A stretch of 64,000 nucleotides of DNA from JAHJDS01 sp964569795 (GCA_964569795.1 CAZMVB010000004.1:124001-188000), one strand, 5' to 3'. Positions 42,079 through 51,300 are shown, numbered from the stretch's first letter. A program made the numbers and translations. Notes: generated by a model from the sequence alone, not told the origin.

Positions 42079-44076
42079 TCAGCGGGTCCGGACCCGGGCC
42101 AGATACGGGGCGGCGAGGCTGTGGAGAAAGACCTGGAAGACCTCCCGGCGATGCCGTTTCAGGACCAGGCCTCCCTTGACGTTCTCGGCCAGGAACTGGC
42201 TGTAGGTCGGGGCCTGGCGTTTGACCAGCTCCATGACCACCAGCCGGCCGCCCGAGCCCAGCGGGAAGGCCCGCCGCGGGGCCCGTCGGGAGCCCGGGAA
42301 GAGCTTGAGGGCCGTCCGCCGAAACGCCTCGGCCCGCGAACCGAAGAGGTCCTTGACGTCGGGCGGCAGGTCCCCGGTCCGGACCAACACGGCCACCCGG
42401 GGCGGGCTCAGCCGCAGCTTCAGGGCCAGGTCATCGAGTTTCTTGCCGCCGCGCAGGTCGGCCAGCAGGCGCTCGGCCGTCTGGATCGTCTTCTTGCGGG
42501 CGGCGTCCTTTTCGGCCAGCTGGTAAACCTTTTTCTTGACCTCGGCGAACTTGGCCGGACGGCCCGGCACCCGGGACAGGCGCCGGAGGATGTAATAGCC
42601 CTTGTCCCCCTTGATCAAGGGGCTGAACTGACCGTCGCGGGTCAGGGCGAAGGCGGCCCGGATCACCCGCGGCTCGCGTCCCAGGGGCGGGACCTGAACC
42701 TGGTTCGGGGTGAACAGCCCGGTCCGGTGGACCTTGAGGCCGGCCCGGGGGTTGGCCTTGATCACGGCCGCCAGGGGCTGATTCCGGTAGGCCGGCATCT
42801 GGTCCCGGATGGCCTCGGCCCGGACCCTGGCCCGATTCCAGGCCACGGCCCGGCGCTTTTTGGCCAGTTGCGTTTGCAGGGTCCGGACTATCTCGGCCCG
42901 GACCTGGCTCAAGGGCTTGATCCGGGCGGGGCGGTCCTCGAACTTGTAGATGATGTGCCAGCCGTGACGGGTCCGGACCAGTCCGGAGACCTGGCCCACG
43001 GGCAGTTTGTCGGCCACCCGGGCGAAGTCGGGATCGCCCAGGGCCTGGGGCGGCAGATAGCCCAACTCGCCGCCGGCGCCCCGGCCGCCCCGCTGCTCGG
43101 CGAAGATGCTGGCCAGTTGCGTGAACTGCCGGCCGGACTTGATCTTCTTGGCCAGGGCCAGGACGTACTGGGCCTTGGTCCGGACCCAGAGGGCCTCCAT
43201 CCAGAACGGGTGCGGGGACAGGTTGAACTGGATATGGGCGACCCTGACCAGGCGCGGCACCCGGAAGCGATCATGGCGGTGTTCTTGATAGTAGGCCTTG
43301 ATCTCGGCGGCCGTCGGACCCTTGGCCGGGGGGAGGTACCGGTCGAGGGGGAAGGCCAGGTAGGACACCCGGACCCGGGCCGGCAGGCGGAACAGGTCGG
43401 GATTGGCCTTGTAAAAACTCTGCGCCATGGCCGCCGTGACCGGGGCCGGCGTCTGGCCCGGATCGATGACCAGGTATTTGACCTCGACCGACTCGTGGTT
43501 GTACCGGTAGCGCTGATAGACCAGTTCCGGCGGGACGGACAGGGAGCCGGTCAACAGGTTGTAGAGGCTGCGTCGATAGAGCTGGTATCGGGCCAGCTTC
43601 TCGTTCCACTTGCGGTTGGTGGTGAGCTGGGGCAGGTTGTAGAGGTCCACCCAGGGGGGCAACTGGTCCACGAAGTCCTTGCGGAAGGGATCGCGCCGGG
43701 CCAGGTCCTTGATGAAGTGGTCGATTTCCTCGGGGGCGAAGGCGAAGCCCAGCCGCCGGCCGAGACGCTCGACCGCCTCCCGGATGACCAGGACCTCCAG
43801 GGCCCGCCGGTTCCGTTTCGGGGTGGACAGGGTTTTGGCCTCGGGCAGGTTCATCTTCTGCGACGCCAGGCGCCGCTGCACCCGCTCGATCTCGGCCGAG
43901 GTGGCGCTGACCATCCCCCTGGTGACCGGCAGGTCGCGGATGACCCGGTCGGGGTAACCCCGCAGGCAGGACATGAAGTCGCCGGTGCCGAAGAAGGCCA
44001 CCAGGGCCCCGCCGGCGAAGATCAGGATGCCCCAGCCAATAATGCCCGACGCCTTGCGGCGCATCAAATCCAGCAT
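42079..44076 (-). CDS. PpiD/SurA-like periplasmic peptidyl-prolyl isomerase
   Basis: The 665-residue protein has one N-terminal membrane anchor (IIGWGILIFAGGALVAFFG, residues about 12-30), a SurA_N-like helical region up to residue 250, and a parvulin domain near 270-385 (VRVAHIQFNLS, RQFTQLASIFAEQRGGRGAGGELGYLPPQAL, VSGLVRTRHGWHIIYKFEDR). A long C-terminal helical part follows with a second, degenerate isomerase-like segment. It should fold or escort envelope proteins from the periplasmic face of the inner membrane. Arg and Lys content is high. The gene stands alone with a short leader. Confidence 0.88.
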   Translation of the reverse strand: MLDLMRRKASGIIGWGILIFAGGALVAFFGTGDFMSCLRGYPDRVIRDLPVTRGMVSATSAEIERVQRRLASQKMNLPEAKTLSTPKRNRRALEVLVIREAVERLGRRLGFAFAPEEIDHFIKDLARRDPFRKDFVDQLPPWVDLYNLPQLTTNRKWNEKLARYQLYRRSLYNLLTGSLSVPPELVYQRYRYNHESVEVKYLVIDPGQTPAPVTAAMAQSFYKANPDLFRLPARVRVSYLAFPLDRYLPPAKGPTAAEIKAYYQEHRHDRFRVPRLVRVAHIQFNLSPHPFWMEALWVRTKAQYVLALAKKIKSGRQFTQLASIFAEQRGGRGAGGELGYLPPQALGDPDFARVADKLPVGQVSGLVRTRHGWHIIYKFEDRPARIKPLSQVRAEIVRTLQTQLAKKRRAVAWNRARVRAEAIRDQMPAYRNQPLAAVIKANPRAGLKVHRTGLFTPNQVQVPPLGREPRVIRAAFALTRDGQFSPLIKGDKGYYILRRLSRVPGRPAKFAEVKKKVYQLAEKDAARKKTIQTAERLLADLRGGKKLDDLALKLRLSPPRVAVLVRTGDLPPDVKDLFGSRAEAFRRTALKLFPGSRRAPRRAFPLGSGGRLVVMELVKRQAPTYSQFLAENVKGGLVLKRHRREVFQVFLHSLAAPYLARVRTR

Positions 44077-44225
44077 GAAAGTACCTTCGTTGCCTAAGAA
44101 GTAAAACAGCGGTAGTGTATGACACCCGGGCCGGCGGTGTCAATCGTTCGCCGGATCAAAAAGGGGCCGCCGCCCCGGCACGTGACCAGGGCCCGCCCCC
44201 GACAAATCGAAAACCGGATCCGGGG

Positions 44226-44846
44226 TCAGTCCCCCCGCCGGATGGCGGCCAGGGTCCAGTCGCCGGGACCGCTGGGCCGGGTGAAGGTCCAGTGCTCGAC
44301 GAAGTCCTTCGGATTCTCGGCGTCGCCGTCCACGATCTGGCGGGAGGTGACGTCCATGGTGTACTCGATCATCTGGGCGGTCAGCCGGGCGGTGATGAAG
44401 TCCTGACCGTCCTCCTGCCAGGCCTCGACCAGATCGACCTCGCCCTCCTCGGCCTCGAGCCGGTTGGTGACCCCGTCGGCCAGCATCCGCTTGACGTCCT
44501 CGTCCACCAGATCGAACAGCTCGGCGGTCATCATCGCCCGGACCGGGGTCAGGTCCCGGGCGTGCCAGGCGTCCTGGAACCGCCCGAAGGCCTCGGCCAC
44601 GAAGTCCTTGAACCGTTCCGCCTCGAAGGCTCGGTCGTCATGACGGATGGCGTCCAGGCCGTCAACCACCGGGTCGATGACCCGGACCATGTCGGGCTCG
44701 CCCCAGGCGTCGGCATGCTCGACGTAATGGTCCTCGGACGCGCCGATGGCCCGGGCCCGTTTGGCCCGGGAGACCCTGATCCGCCAGACGATGAAGATCA
44801 CCGCCAGGATGATCAGTCCGATCAGTACCCCATTCCAAAAACCCAT
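44226..44846 (-). CDS. Tim44-like domain membrane protein
   Basis: The 206-residue protein has one N-terminal transmembrane helix (VLIGLIILAVIFIVWRI) and then a soluble domain of about 150 residues with the Tim44-like/MBA1 pattern: FKDFVAEAFGRFQDAWHARDLTPVRAMMTAELFDLV, followed by beta strands (EVDLVEAWQ, DFITARLTAQMIEYTMDV) and DFVEHWTFTRP...WTLAAIRR. Bacterial members are inner membrane proteins of poorly known role. An AAGGAGG site precedes the ATG. It lies 22 bases downstream of the MoxR-type ATPase gene and is probably co-transcribed with it. Confidence 0.85.
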   Translation of the reverse strand: MGFWNGVLIGLIILAVIFIVWRIRVSRAKRARAIGASEDHYVEHADAWGEPDMVRVIDPVVDGLDAIRHDDRAFEAERFKDFVAEAFGRFQDAWHARDLTPVRAMMTAELFDLVDEDVKRMLADGVTNRLEAEEGEVDLVEAWQEDGQDFITARLTAQMIEYTMDVTSRQIVDGDAENPKDFVEHWTFTRPSGPGDWTLAAIRRGD

Positions 44847-44868
44847 GTCCCTTGACCCTCCTTGAAGT

Positions 44869-45726
44869 CTATCGGCCGGACGGATCGGTCAGGTAGACCA
44901 GGGCCTCGGGCCCCAGGATCATCGTCACCGACCGGGCCAGGGTCCGCAATTTGTCCGCTCCGGACGACTCGGAGAGCAGCTTCAAGGCGTAGCGTCCGAT
45001 GTTGATGCCGTCCCGAACGGTGAAGGGTTCGTCAGCCAGGTGGGCGGCCCCCAAAAAGGCGACAACGTAATTCAGAATCTGGTCGTCGGCAAAGGGCAGA
45101 TTCTCGGCCAGGATTAGCCGTTCCTGATCCGGCTCGGGGAAGTCGATGTAGATCTGGGGCTGCAGCCGGGAGTGGATGTACTCGGGCAGTTCATAGGTCG
45201 AGGCGTCCTGGTTCATGGTGGCCACGAACCGGAATTCGGGATGGGCCTCGATCTTGATCCCGGCGACGATGGACTCGACGTAGCGCCGGTTGTCCAGAAG
45301 CGGCGCCAGCGAGGCCCAGGATTTCTCGCTCATCCGGTTGCCCTCGTCGATCACGGCCACGCCGCCGGTGATCATGGCCGTGACCACCGACGAGGCCATG
45401 TACCGGATCTGGCCCTGGCCCGAGATGACCGGGGTGACCAGCAGGTCCTCGGGCCGGGTGTCCATGGTCGCCTGAAAGACGTACACCGGCCGGCCGGTGC
45501 GCCGGGCCGCGGCCACGGCCAGGGTGGTCTTGCCCACCCCGGGACGTCCCAGCAGCCGCGGATTGAGCGGCAGATCCCGGTCGTCCACCACCAGCCAGGC
45601 CGCCAGGACCTGCCAGATCAGGTCCTCCTGCCCGACCCAGGACACCTCGAACCGGTCGGGGTGGGCCAGATGAAGGGTGACCCCCTCGATGGTCACGGTG
45701 TGGGCTGAGTTCGGCTCGGGGTTCAT
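44869..45726 (-). CDS. MoxR/CbbQ-type AAA+ ATPase
   Basis: The protein of about 285 residues has Walker A GRPGVGKTTLA near residue 60, Walker B GGVAVIDEGNR near 120, sensor 1 FVATMNQD near 165 and a sensor 2-like arginine region, the arrangement of MoxR-family chaperone ATPases that remodel or insert cofactors into partner enzymes. The usual VWA-domain partner is not next to it; instead the Tim44-like gene follows. ATG 45726 is chosen because of an AGGAG site and because the preceding 60 codons of the open frame are unconserved. It is divergent from the TPR lipoprotein gene (88-base gap). Confidence 0.88.
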   Translation of the reverse strand: MNPEPNSAHTVTIEGVTLHLAHPDRFEVSWVGQEDLIWQVLAAWLVVDDRDLPLNPRLLGRPGVGKTTLAVAAARRTGRPVYVFQATMDTRPEDLLVTPVISGQGQIRYMASSVVTAMITGGVAVIDEGNRMSEKSWASLAPLLDNRRYVESIVAGIKIEAHPEFRFVATMNQDASTYELPEYIHSRLQPQIYIDFPEPDQERLILAENLPFADDQILNYVVAFLGAAHLADEPFTVRDGINIGRYALKLLSESSGADKLRTLARSVTMILGPEALVYLTDPSGR

Positions 45727-45814
45727 GATCGCTCCTTTGGCGACAACTCTACACTGAAGGGGCGGGACAAGGCAAGGGTTGACACCGCTCGCGGCGGTCA
45801 TGGACAATAGGCGC

Positions 45815-46804
45815 ATGTCTAAACGGATCGGCATCTTGGCCCTGGTGGTCTGCCTGCTTGCGGCGCCCGGCTGCGGCTGGATCAAATCCAGTTGGCACTG
45901 GACCACCCACTGGGTCGGATCGTGGTTTTCCTCGACCCCGAAAAAGGCCCCGCCCCCGGTCCCGCCCCGGGCCGCGACCGAGACGGACGGATTTCGGCTC
46001 CTGGCCCAGCGGAAATACCTGGCCGCCAGCGCGGCCTTTTCCCGCAGGCTGGCCGCCGGGGTCCCCGACCGCCGGCAGCGGGTGGCCCTGCTCCTGGGCC
46101 GGGCCCGGGCCCTGTACCAGCTGGGCGAGGACTACCGGGCCCTGGCCGACCTGAACGAGGCCATCGGCCTGGCCCCGGGCAAGGCCGAGCTGTACGACTG
46201 GCGGCTGCGCATCTGGGCCCGCCAGGGGCAGATCAAGCAGGCCGCCCAGGACGCCGACCGCCTGGTCGCCCTGGTCCCTAAGAGCGCGGTCGCCCGCTTC
46301 AACCAGGCCCTGATCCGGGTCAAGCAGGGTCGCCTGGCCGAGGCCCTGACCGGACTGACCGAGGCCATCCGGTTGGATCCCAGGCTGGCCGCGGCCCACC
46401 ATCTCCGGGGGGTGATCCGGCTCAAGCAAAAACATTACGGCCCGGCCCTTAAGGACCTGAAACGGGCCGTCAAGCTGGACCCCAAGAACGCCGAATACTG
46501 GCTGGACTACGGGATCGCCGAGTACCAGCGGGGACGGCTGGCCGCGGCCGTCGAGCACAGCTCCCGGGCGATCTCGCTCGACCCGAACCTGGCCCGGGCC
46601 TATTACAACCGGGGGATGATGTATCTGCGGCTGGGCAAGAAGCAGCGGGCCAAGGAGGACCTCACCCGGTTCATGGCCATGACCGGCCTGTTGGTCGTCC
46701 CCAAACGCACCTCGCCGGCGTCCATGGGCGTGACCCCGGGGGGCGGCATCCTGACCCCCGGCGCCTTCCGGCGGCGCAACTTCCTGCTCCGTCCCGTACG
46801 CTGA
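45815..46804 (+). CDS. TPR-repeat lipoprotein
   Basis: The protein of about 329 residues starts with a lipoprotein-like signal (KRIGILALVVCLLAAPGC), with Cys at about residue 20 as the probable lipidation site. After a Pro-rich linker it has tandem tetratricopeptide repeats from about residue 65 to 300 (for example ALADLNEAIGLAPGKAELYDWRLRIWARQG, AEALTGLTEAIRLDPRLAAAHHLRGVIRL, AVEHSSRAISLDPNLARAYYNRGMMYLRLG). It is probably an envelope scaffold protein. The C-terminus is basic and Pro/Gly-rich. An in-frame ATG 12 codons earlier is less likely. Confidence 0.85.
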   Translation: MSKRIGILALVVCLLAAPGCGWIKSSWHWTTHWVGSWFSSTPKKAPPPVPPRAATETDGFRLLAQRKYLAASAAFSRRLAAGVPDRRQRVALLLGRARALYQLGEDYRALADLNEAIGLAPGKAELYDWRLRIWARQGQIKQAAQDADRLVALVPKSAVARFNQALIRVKQGRLAEALTGLTEAIRLDPRLAAAHHLRGVIRLKQKHYGPALKDLKRAVKLDPKNAEYWLDYGIAEYQRGRLAAAVEHSSRAISLDPNLARAYYNRGMMYLRLGKKQRAKEDLTRFMAMTGLLVVPKRTSPASMGVTPGGGILTPGAFRRRNFLLRPVR

Positions 46805-46915
46805 CCAGCCGCGCCGGCATTGCCGCGGCGATTCCCGGGTATCTGGACGGGGAACACGATCGCCGCCGGCCCCATTGCCATAAATCTTGATCCGCGTCCG
46901 ACGTCCCGGCGGGGC

Positions 46916-47695
46916 TCAGGAGGTCTTGCTGGCCTCGCCGGTCAATCGCAGCGACGTCTGAGGGGGACGGAGGCGTTCGATTGCGGCCGGGAACTCTTCC
47001 CAGGTTCTTCCGAGCAGCATCCGGCCGGTCTTTTTCCGGTTGGGGCCGCCCCACTGCTTGAAGAAAAAGGGCACGCCGGCATCACCGCACTGGTCCTTGA
47101 CGTCGATGACCCAGTCCTGCTGCAGGGGCCTGGCCCGGGGCCCGGACTCGCCGCCCAGGATGACCCAGTCGATCTCGGTCAGGTCCAGGCCGGGCAGGGG
47201 GCCGAGCAGGGGCTCCAGGGACAGGAATTTGGTCCGGGCGCCGGTCGAGCGGAGGTGGTCGATCCGGAAGGCGTAGTCGGACCGCTCCACGGTGACGCCC
47301 AGCCAGACGTTGGCCGGCCAGCCCCCGGCGGGCCGGAACCCCTTGAGCCGGGCCGAGCGTTTCGTCAGTATCTGAAACTGGTGCTGATCGGTCCGGCGCA
47401 TGGTGTCGAAAATGCGGTTGATAAAGGCGGTGGGCACTTTTTGGTGAAAGACGTCGCTCATGGAGTTGACAAAGACCAGGCGGGGCTTGCGCCACTTGAG
47501 GGGTATTTCCAGGGAATCGGGGTGGAGGGTGACCGCAAAGCCGTTCCTGTAGCGGGGCTGTCCCATGGCCTGGAGGCGCCGGGCATAGCGCCGGGCATAG
47601 CAGTGGTCGCACCCGGCGCTGACCGGCGAGCACCCGGTGACCGGGTTCCAGGTGGACCAGGTCCATTCGATTTCAGATTCTATGACCAAGACCAC
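46916..47695 (-). CDS. DUF5131 (phage Gp37/Gp68-like) family protein
   Basis: The 259-residue protein matches the Gp37/Gp68 family: EWTWSTWNPVTGCSPVSAGCDHCYARRYARRL at the N-terminus with a cluster of three Cys, RLVFVNSMSDVFHQ, FQILTKRSARL, NVWLGVTVE, KFLSLEPLLGPL, WVILGGESGPRARPL and FFFKQWGG near the C-terminus. The Cys cluster and barrel-like repeats recall radical SAM proteins, but the function is unknown. Genes of this family are common in phages and mobile DNA. It lies just beside the RAYT/REP unit. The ATG/GTG region near 47695 lacks a strong ribosome site. Confidence 0.85.
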   Translation of the reverse strand: MVLVIESEIEWTWSTWNPVTGCSPVSAGCDHCYARRYARRLQAMGQPRYRNGFAVTLHPDSLEIPLKWRKPRLVFVNSMSDVFHQKVPTAFINRIFDTMRRTDQHQFQILTKRSARLKGFRPAGGWPANVWLGVTVERSDYAFRIDHLRSTGARTKFLSLEPLLGPLPGLDLTEIDWVILGGESGPRARPLQQDWVIDVKDQCGDAGVPFFFKQWGGPNRKKTGRMLLGRTWEEFPAAIERLRPPQTSLRLTGEASKTS

Positions 47696-47700
47696 TCCTG

Positions 47701-47824
47701 AAAAATAGGGACAGCCTCCTATTTTTATCTACCACTCATCTCAGCAATATAAATATAATTAAATCAACCAGTAATAGTGTATAATGCATGGTCGCGAAAA
47801 AATAGGAGGCTGTCCCTATTTTTT
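47701..47824. repeat. REP inverted pair (REPIN-like) next to the RAYT gene
   Basis: Two copies of a 26-27 base imperfect palindrome (core TAGGGACAGCCTCCTA flanked by A and T runs) lie at 47701-47727 and, in inverted orientation, at 47797-47824, separated by about 70 AT-rich bases. The stop codon of the RAYT gene lies inside the second copy. Such pairs are typical substrates of RAYT proteins. Confidence 0.85.
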
Positions 47825-48484
47825 CTTCGGCCGGCCCACGGGGCGGGAACGCAACCGGCGACCCACAACGGATTCAAGCCTCAACAGGAAATTATCGCTG
47901 CCTACGGGACGGCCCGACAACGTGCCTTGGCGAAGCGTTTGAATTTCAGTCTCAGAGGGAAACGCCAGTAACGTCTCCGCCCAGTCCTGGTCACCAATCG
48001 TGTTCCGCCACCTTTCCAGATCCAGCAAGCCGCCGCCGTCTCTCAGTCCACAGTGCGCCGCCGCGCTGGACCAGGGATAATTCCAGGCCTGGTCCACCAA
48101 ACCGCTTCTGACGGGATTTTGTTCGACATACAGCAACGCCCGCCAGAAATGATCCTCGTCCAGGCAGCAGGAATAATACCGGCCCTGCCACAAATGCCCG
48201 CTCCGTTTCAGAAGCTCGTTCATGCGCCGAGAAAACGTTAAGTGGGTCAACCCGATGGCCCCGGCCAACGAGTCGTTCTCGGTGGGGACGCCGATCACAT
48301 GGACATGGTTGTCCATCAGACAATAGCCCAGGATTTCCAGGCCGTGTTTTTGGGAGTACCTCGATAGCAGGTTCAAATAGGCCGTTCGGTCGGCGTTGGA
48401 AAAAAAGACTCGTTGGTGGTTGTTGCCTCGTTGGGTGACGTGGTGGGGAACACCGGACACGATGATTCGGGAGGTCCTGGGCAT
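47816..48484 (-). CDS. REP-associated tyrosine transposase (RAYT, Y1 family)
   Basis: The 222-residue protein has the Y1_Tnp/HUH core: HHVTQRGNNHQRVFF at the N-terminus, the metal-binding MDNHVHVIGVP with His-x-His near residue 60, and LLYVEQNPVRSGLV, with the region near FSRRMNELLKRSGHLWQGRYYSCCL carrying the family Trp-Gln-Gly-Arg-Tyr block. The catalytic Tyr is probably in the latter half of that block. The C-terminus is basic (GRPKKK). RAYT proteins bind and cleave REP hairpins as single strands. All core motifs are intact and the REP pair is adjacent, so it may be active or recently so. Confidence 0.9.
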   Translation of the reverse strand: MPRTSRIIVSGVPHHVTQRGNNHQRVFFSNADRTAYLNLLSRYSQKHGLEILGYCLMDNHVHVIGVPTENDSLAGAIGLTHLTFSRRMNELLKRSGHLWQGRYYSCCLDEDHFWRALLYVEQNPVRSGLVDQAWNYPWSSAAAHCGLRDGGGLLDLERWRNTIGDQDWAETLLAFPSETEIQTLRQGTLSGRPVGSDNFLLRLESVVGRRLRSRPVGRPKKK

Positions 48485-48558
48485 CCCGCACCTCAGGTTT
48501 GAAGTCGTTCAAAACGGCCTGGTTCGTCTGTTAGCACCGCCAAGTTCGGCCAGACCGT

Positions 48559-49377
48559 TCAGAACAACGGCCGGTCCAGGCTGCGGTAGCCGATGGCCTC
48601 GGACAGGTGGGTGACGCTGATGTCGGCCGCCCCCTCCAGGTCGGCGATGGTCCGGGCGATCTTGCGGATGCGGCTGACCGCCCGGGCGGACAGGCCCAGG
48701 CGGTCCACGGCCCGGGACAGGAGATCGTGGCCCTCGTCCGAGACGGGGCAATACCGGTCGATCAGCCGGGCGGTCATCTGGCCGTTGGCAAAAACGTCGT
48801 ACCCGCTGAACCGGGCGGCCTGAATCTCCCGGGCGGCCATGACCCGGCCTCTGACCAGAGCGGAACTCTCGCCGCCGGCCGAGGTCAGCTCCCGGTAGTT
48901 GACCGGCGGCACCTCGAGATGGAGGTCGATCCGGTCCAGGAGCGGGCCCGAGATTTTGGAGCGGTAGCGGTGGACCTGGAGGTCGGTGCAGGTGCAGCGG
49001 CGATTAGCGTCCCCGAAATAGCCGCAGGGGCAGGGGTTCATGGCCGCCACCAGCATGAACCGGGCCGGGAACTTGACGGTCATCGCCGCCCGGGCGATGG
49101 TCACCTCGCCGTCTTCCAGGGGCTGGCGCAGGTTTTCCAGGGCCGGCTTGTTGAACTGGGGCAGCTCGTCCAGAAACAGGACGCCGTTGTGGGACAGGGA
49201 GACCTCGGCCGGCCGGGGGATGGCCCCGCCGCCGACCAGGCCCGGCTCGGAAGTGGTGTGATGGGGATGGCGGAAGGGCCGCTCGATGACCAGGGCCCCC
49301 CGGTCGGACAGGAGCCCGGCCACGGAATAGATCTTGGTCGTCTCCAGGGCCTCCTCGAAGGTCATCGGCGGCAGGAT
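48559..49377 (-). pseudogene. comM: comM (yifB) 3' portion, separated by an integrated element
   Basis: This part encodes the last 272 residues of the Mg-chelatase-like AAA+ ATPase ComM: LPPMTFEEALETTKIYSVAG, RPFRHPHHTTSEPGLVGGG, the Walker B block GVLFLDELPQFNK, FMLVAAMNPCPCGYFGD with its zinc-binding Cys set, SGPLLDRIDLHLEVP and the C-terminal RKIARTIADL helix region. ComM acts as a branch-migration helicase in natural transformation. The start and Walker A lie in the 5' portion at 55492-56200. Precise removal of the intervening DNA at the shared AT (49376-49377 and 55491-55492) rejoins the frame. In the present state no complete protein is made. Confidence 0.9.
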
Positions 49378-51058
49378 CGAGGGGGGTATCTTTACCAAAC
49401 GAGACAAGCTTTCCGCTCCGCATGAACTCCTTGAGCAACGCAAGGCTAGGCCGGAGTCGTATGGGGCCTGCTGCCCATCCCCGCTCCCCGTCATGATCTG
49501 GATCAGTCCCGACTACGCTAACGATGATCGGCCCGTCCAGCATCGCTTCCACCAGGTGCTTCTTGTCGTCGGGCGAAAGGGCCGTGAGGTCTTGCTGTAG
49601 CTTATCCAGGAGGTCTGCCTTGCTGGTGACGAACTCGCGGATCCGCGCCTCCTCGGCCTGGGCCTCGTGGACGGACGCTAGCTCCTGCTCTGCCTCGTCG
49701 ATTTGGCCTCGGATAGTAGAAGTCTCGTCCTGGACCTGGCGCCATTGCTTGTGGAATACGTCCTCGTCAAACTGCTCCTTCTCCAGCCAGCCGAACAGGC
49801 GGGCCTCGGCCCGTTGCTTCGCGACCAGGTCACGGTTGAGTCGGGAAATTCTCTTTTCCAACTCTTGGATGACTTCGGTGTAGCTATCCTCAGAGGCGAG
49901 CTCCTTCAGGGCGGCCTTCGGCCCCAGGCTGAGCCTCGTCATCAGGCGTTGCCACACTTGGTCTTCAAGCTCCTCGGCCTTGATGTAGGGCAAGGGGCAT
50001 TTTTCCCTCTCGGACAGTTGGCGGCCCTTTGGACTTTGGCGGGACCAATAGCAGGTGTAGTACCTCGGGAATGACCCGTCCTTGCGCACCACTCCGTGGG
50101 TAGGCTTGATCCGCCCGCCGCACTCGCCGCAAATCAAGACGTCCCTGAGCCAGTATTCTCGGCCCTTTGTGGTCCGCTTGGACTTCTTCTTGTTGAAGGC
50201 CAGACGCCTCTGTAGGCGGTCCCAGGTAGCCTTGGTGATGATCTCCGGGAAGGGAAAGGGGATGTGCTCTTCGGCGGGCTTCTCCCCTACCCTCTTGTTG
50301 CCGTCCCGCTTGACCTTATTGCCGACGTGGTGGCCGTAGTAGGTCGGGTTGGTGAGCATGCCGCTGATCGTGGACGGCTTGAACGTTGCCCGCTTGCCTG
50401 TGATCCCCTCGCTGGTCAGCTGGAGGCAGATATCCTTGAGGCTCATGCCCAGGTCCAGGTACATACTGACGATGCGCCGATAGGTGGCCGCTTCTTCCTC
50501 GTGGATCACCATCTCTTGCTTTTCCTTGTCCCAGCGATAGCCGAAACACGGGTTGCTCGGAAAGGTCTTGCCGTCCCGCCACCGAGCCATTTTGTTTTCC
50601 AACATCTGGTCGCGGATGACTTCCCGCTCGAACTCAGCGATGGCCGCTAGCATCGTGATCATTAACTTCCCCGCTGAAGTCGAGGGGTCGATGTTTTCCT
50701 TGATGCTGACCAGGATTACGCTGTGGTCCTTTAGGTCGGTCGTGTAGTTCAACAACTCGCGTGTGTTTCGGGCGAACCGAGAGAGGCGGCTGATGACCAC
50801 CGCATCAAACAGTCCGGCCTGGGCGTCCTGCATGAGTGCCATGAATCCTGGGCGGGCCTCGGCCTTTGCGCCGCTGATGCCTCGGTCCTCGTAGATGTCA
50901 ACCAGCGTCCAGCCCTTGGCCTCACAAAAATTTTTGATTTGTTTACGTTGCGTGTTGAGCGACTCGCCTTCTTTGGCCTGGGCAGGGCTGGAGACCCGAA
51001 CGTAGCCAACCGCTCGGGTCTCTGCCTGCTTCGGCTTCAACTTCTTAGTGCGGGCCAT
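49004..51058 (-). CDS. Large serine recombinase/integrase of the comM element
   Basis: The resolvase domain (about residues 15-165) has the catalytic Ser in GYVRVSSPAQ and the Arg motif SRLSRFARN. A recombinase domain follows (about 185-290, ATFKPSTISGMLTNPTYYG), then a zinc ribbon (CGECGGRI ... CYWSRQ ... KCP) and a coiled coil (about 385-500). This is the architecture of phage-type serine integrases. Conserved sequence ends near residue 550. At codon 561 the frame crosses the left junction and continues out of frame through comM to 49004, making 684 residues. In a circular element the same codon would lead into about 20 other residues and a stop, giving about 581. It starts inside the preceding small gene (22-base overlap). 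Confidence 0.9.
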   Translation of the reverse strand: MARTKKLKPKQAETRAVGYVRVSSPAQAKEGESLNTQRKQIKNFCEAKGWTLVDIYEDRGISGAKAEARPGFMALMQDAQAGLFDAVVISRLSRFARNTRELLNYTTDLKDHSVILVSIKENIDPSTSAGKLMITMLAAIAEFEREVIRDQMLENKMARWRDGKTFPSNPCFGYRWDKEKQEMVIHEEEAATYRRIVSMYLDLGMSLKDICLQLTSEGITGKRATFKPSTISGMLTNPTYYGHHVGNKVKRDGNKRVGEKPAEEHIPFPFPEIITKATWDRLQRRLAFNKKKSKRTTKGREYWLRDVLICGECGGRIKPTHGVVRKDGSFPRYYTCYWSRQSPKGRQLSEREKCPLPYIKAEELEDQVWQRLMTRLSLGPKAALKELASEDSYTEVIQELEKRISRLNRDLVAKQRAEARLFGWLEKEQFDEDVFHKQWRQVQDETSTIRGQIDEAEQELASVHEAQAEEARIREFVTSKADLLDKLQQDLTALSPDDKKHLVEAMLDGPIIVSVVGTDPDHDGERGWAAGPIRLRPSLALLKEFMRSGKLVSFGKDTPLDPAADDLRGGPGDDQDLFRGRAPVRPGGPGHRAALPPSPSHHFRAGPGRRRGHPPAGRGLPVPQRRPVSGRAAPVQQAGPGKPAPAPGRRRGDHRPGGDDRQVPGPVHAGGGHEPLPLRLFRGR

Positions 51059-51282
51059 GACGAGATCGCCTCTGTCTGTCCGATGAGGACTTCAAGGTCC
51101 ACAACGTGCTCTGTGGGCATGAACGAACGGCCCGCTAGCCAGTCCCCGAGGGTGCCTGCAGGCACTTCCAGGTACTTTGCGGCCTCTGTGATTGTCAGGC
51201 CCGCATCCAAGAGGCGGGCCTTCATGTAGTGGTCTGTGGGCCTCAGGACCCATGGCCTTCCCATTCTACTTTTCCTTTTCAC
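51037..51282 (-). CDS. Small helix-turn-helix protein
   Basis: The 81-residue protein contains ARLLDAGLTITEAAKYLEVPAGTLGDWLAGRSF (about residues 22-55), a typical helix-turn-helix with the turn at YLEVPAG. It directly precedes and overlaps the recombinase gene by 22 bases, so it may be its excision or expression regulator. No further domain is seen. The N-terminus is basic. Confidence 0.65.
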   Translation of the reverse strand: MKRKSRMGRPWVLRPTDHYMKARLLDAGLTITEAAKYLEVPAGTLGDWLAGRSFMPTEHVVDLEVLIGQTEAISSWPALRS

Positions 51283-51300
51283 CGCTGTCCCTCCATCAAG

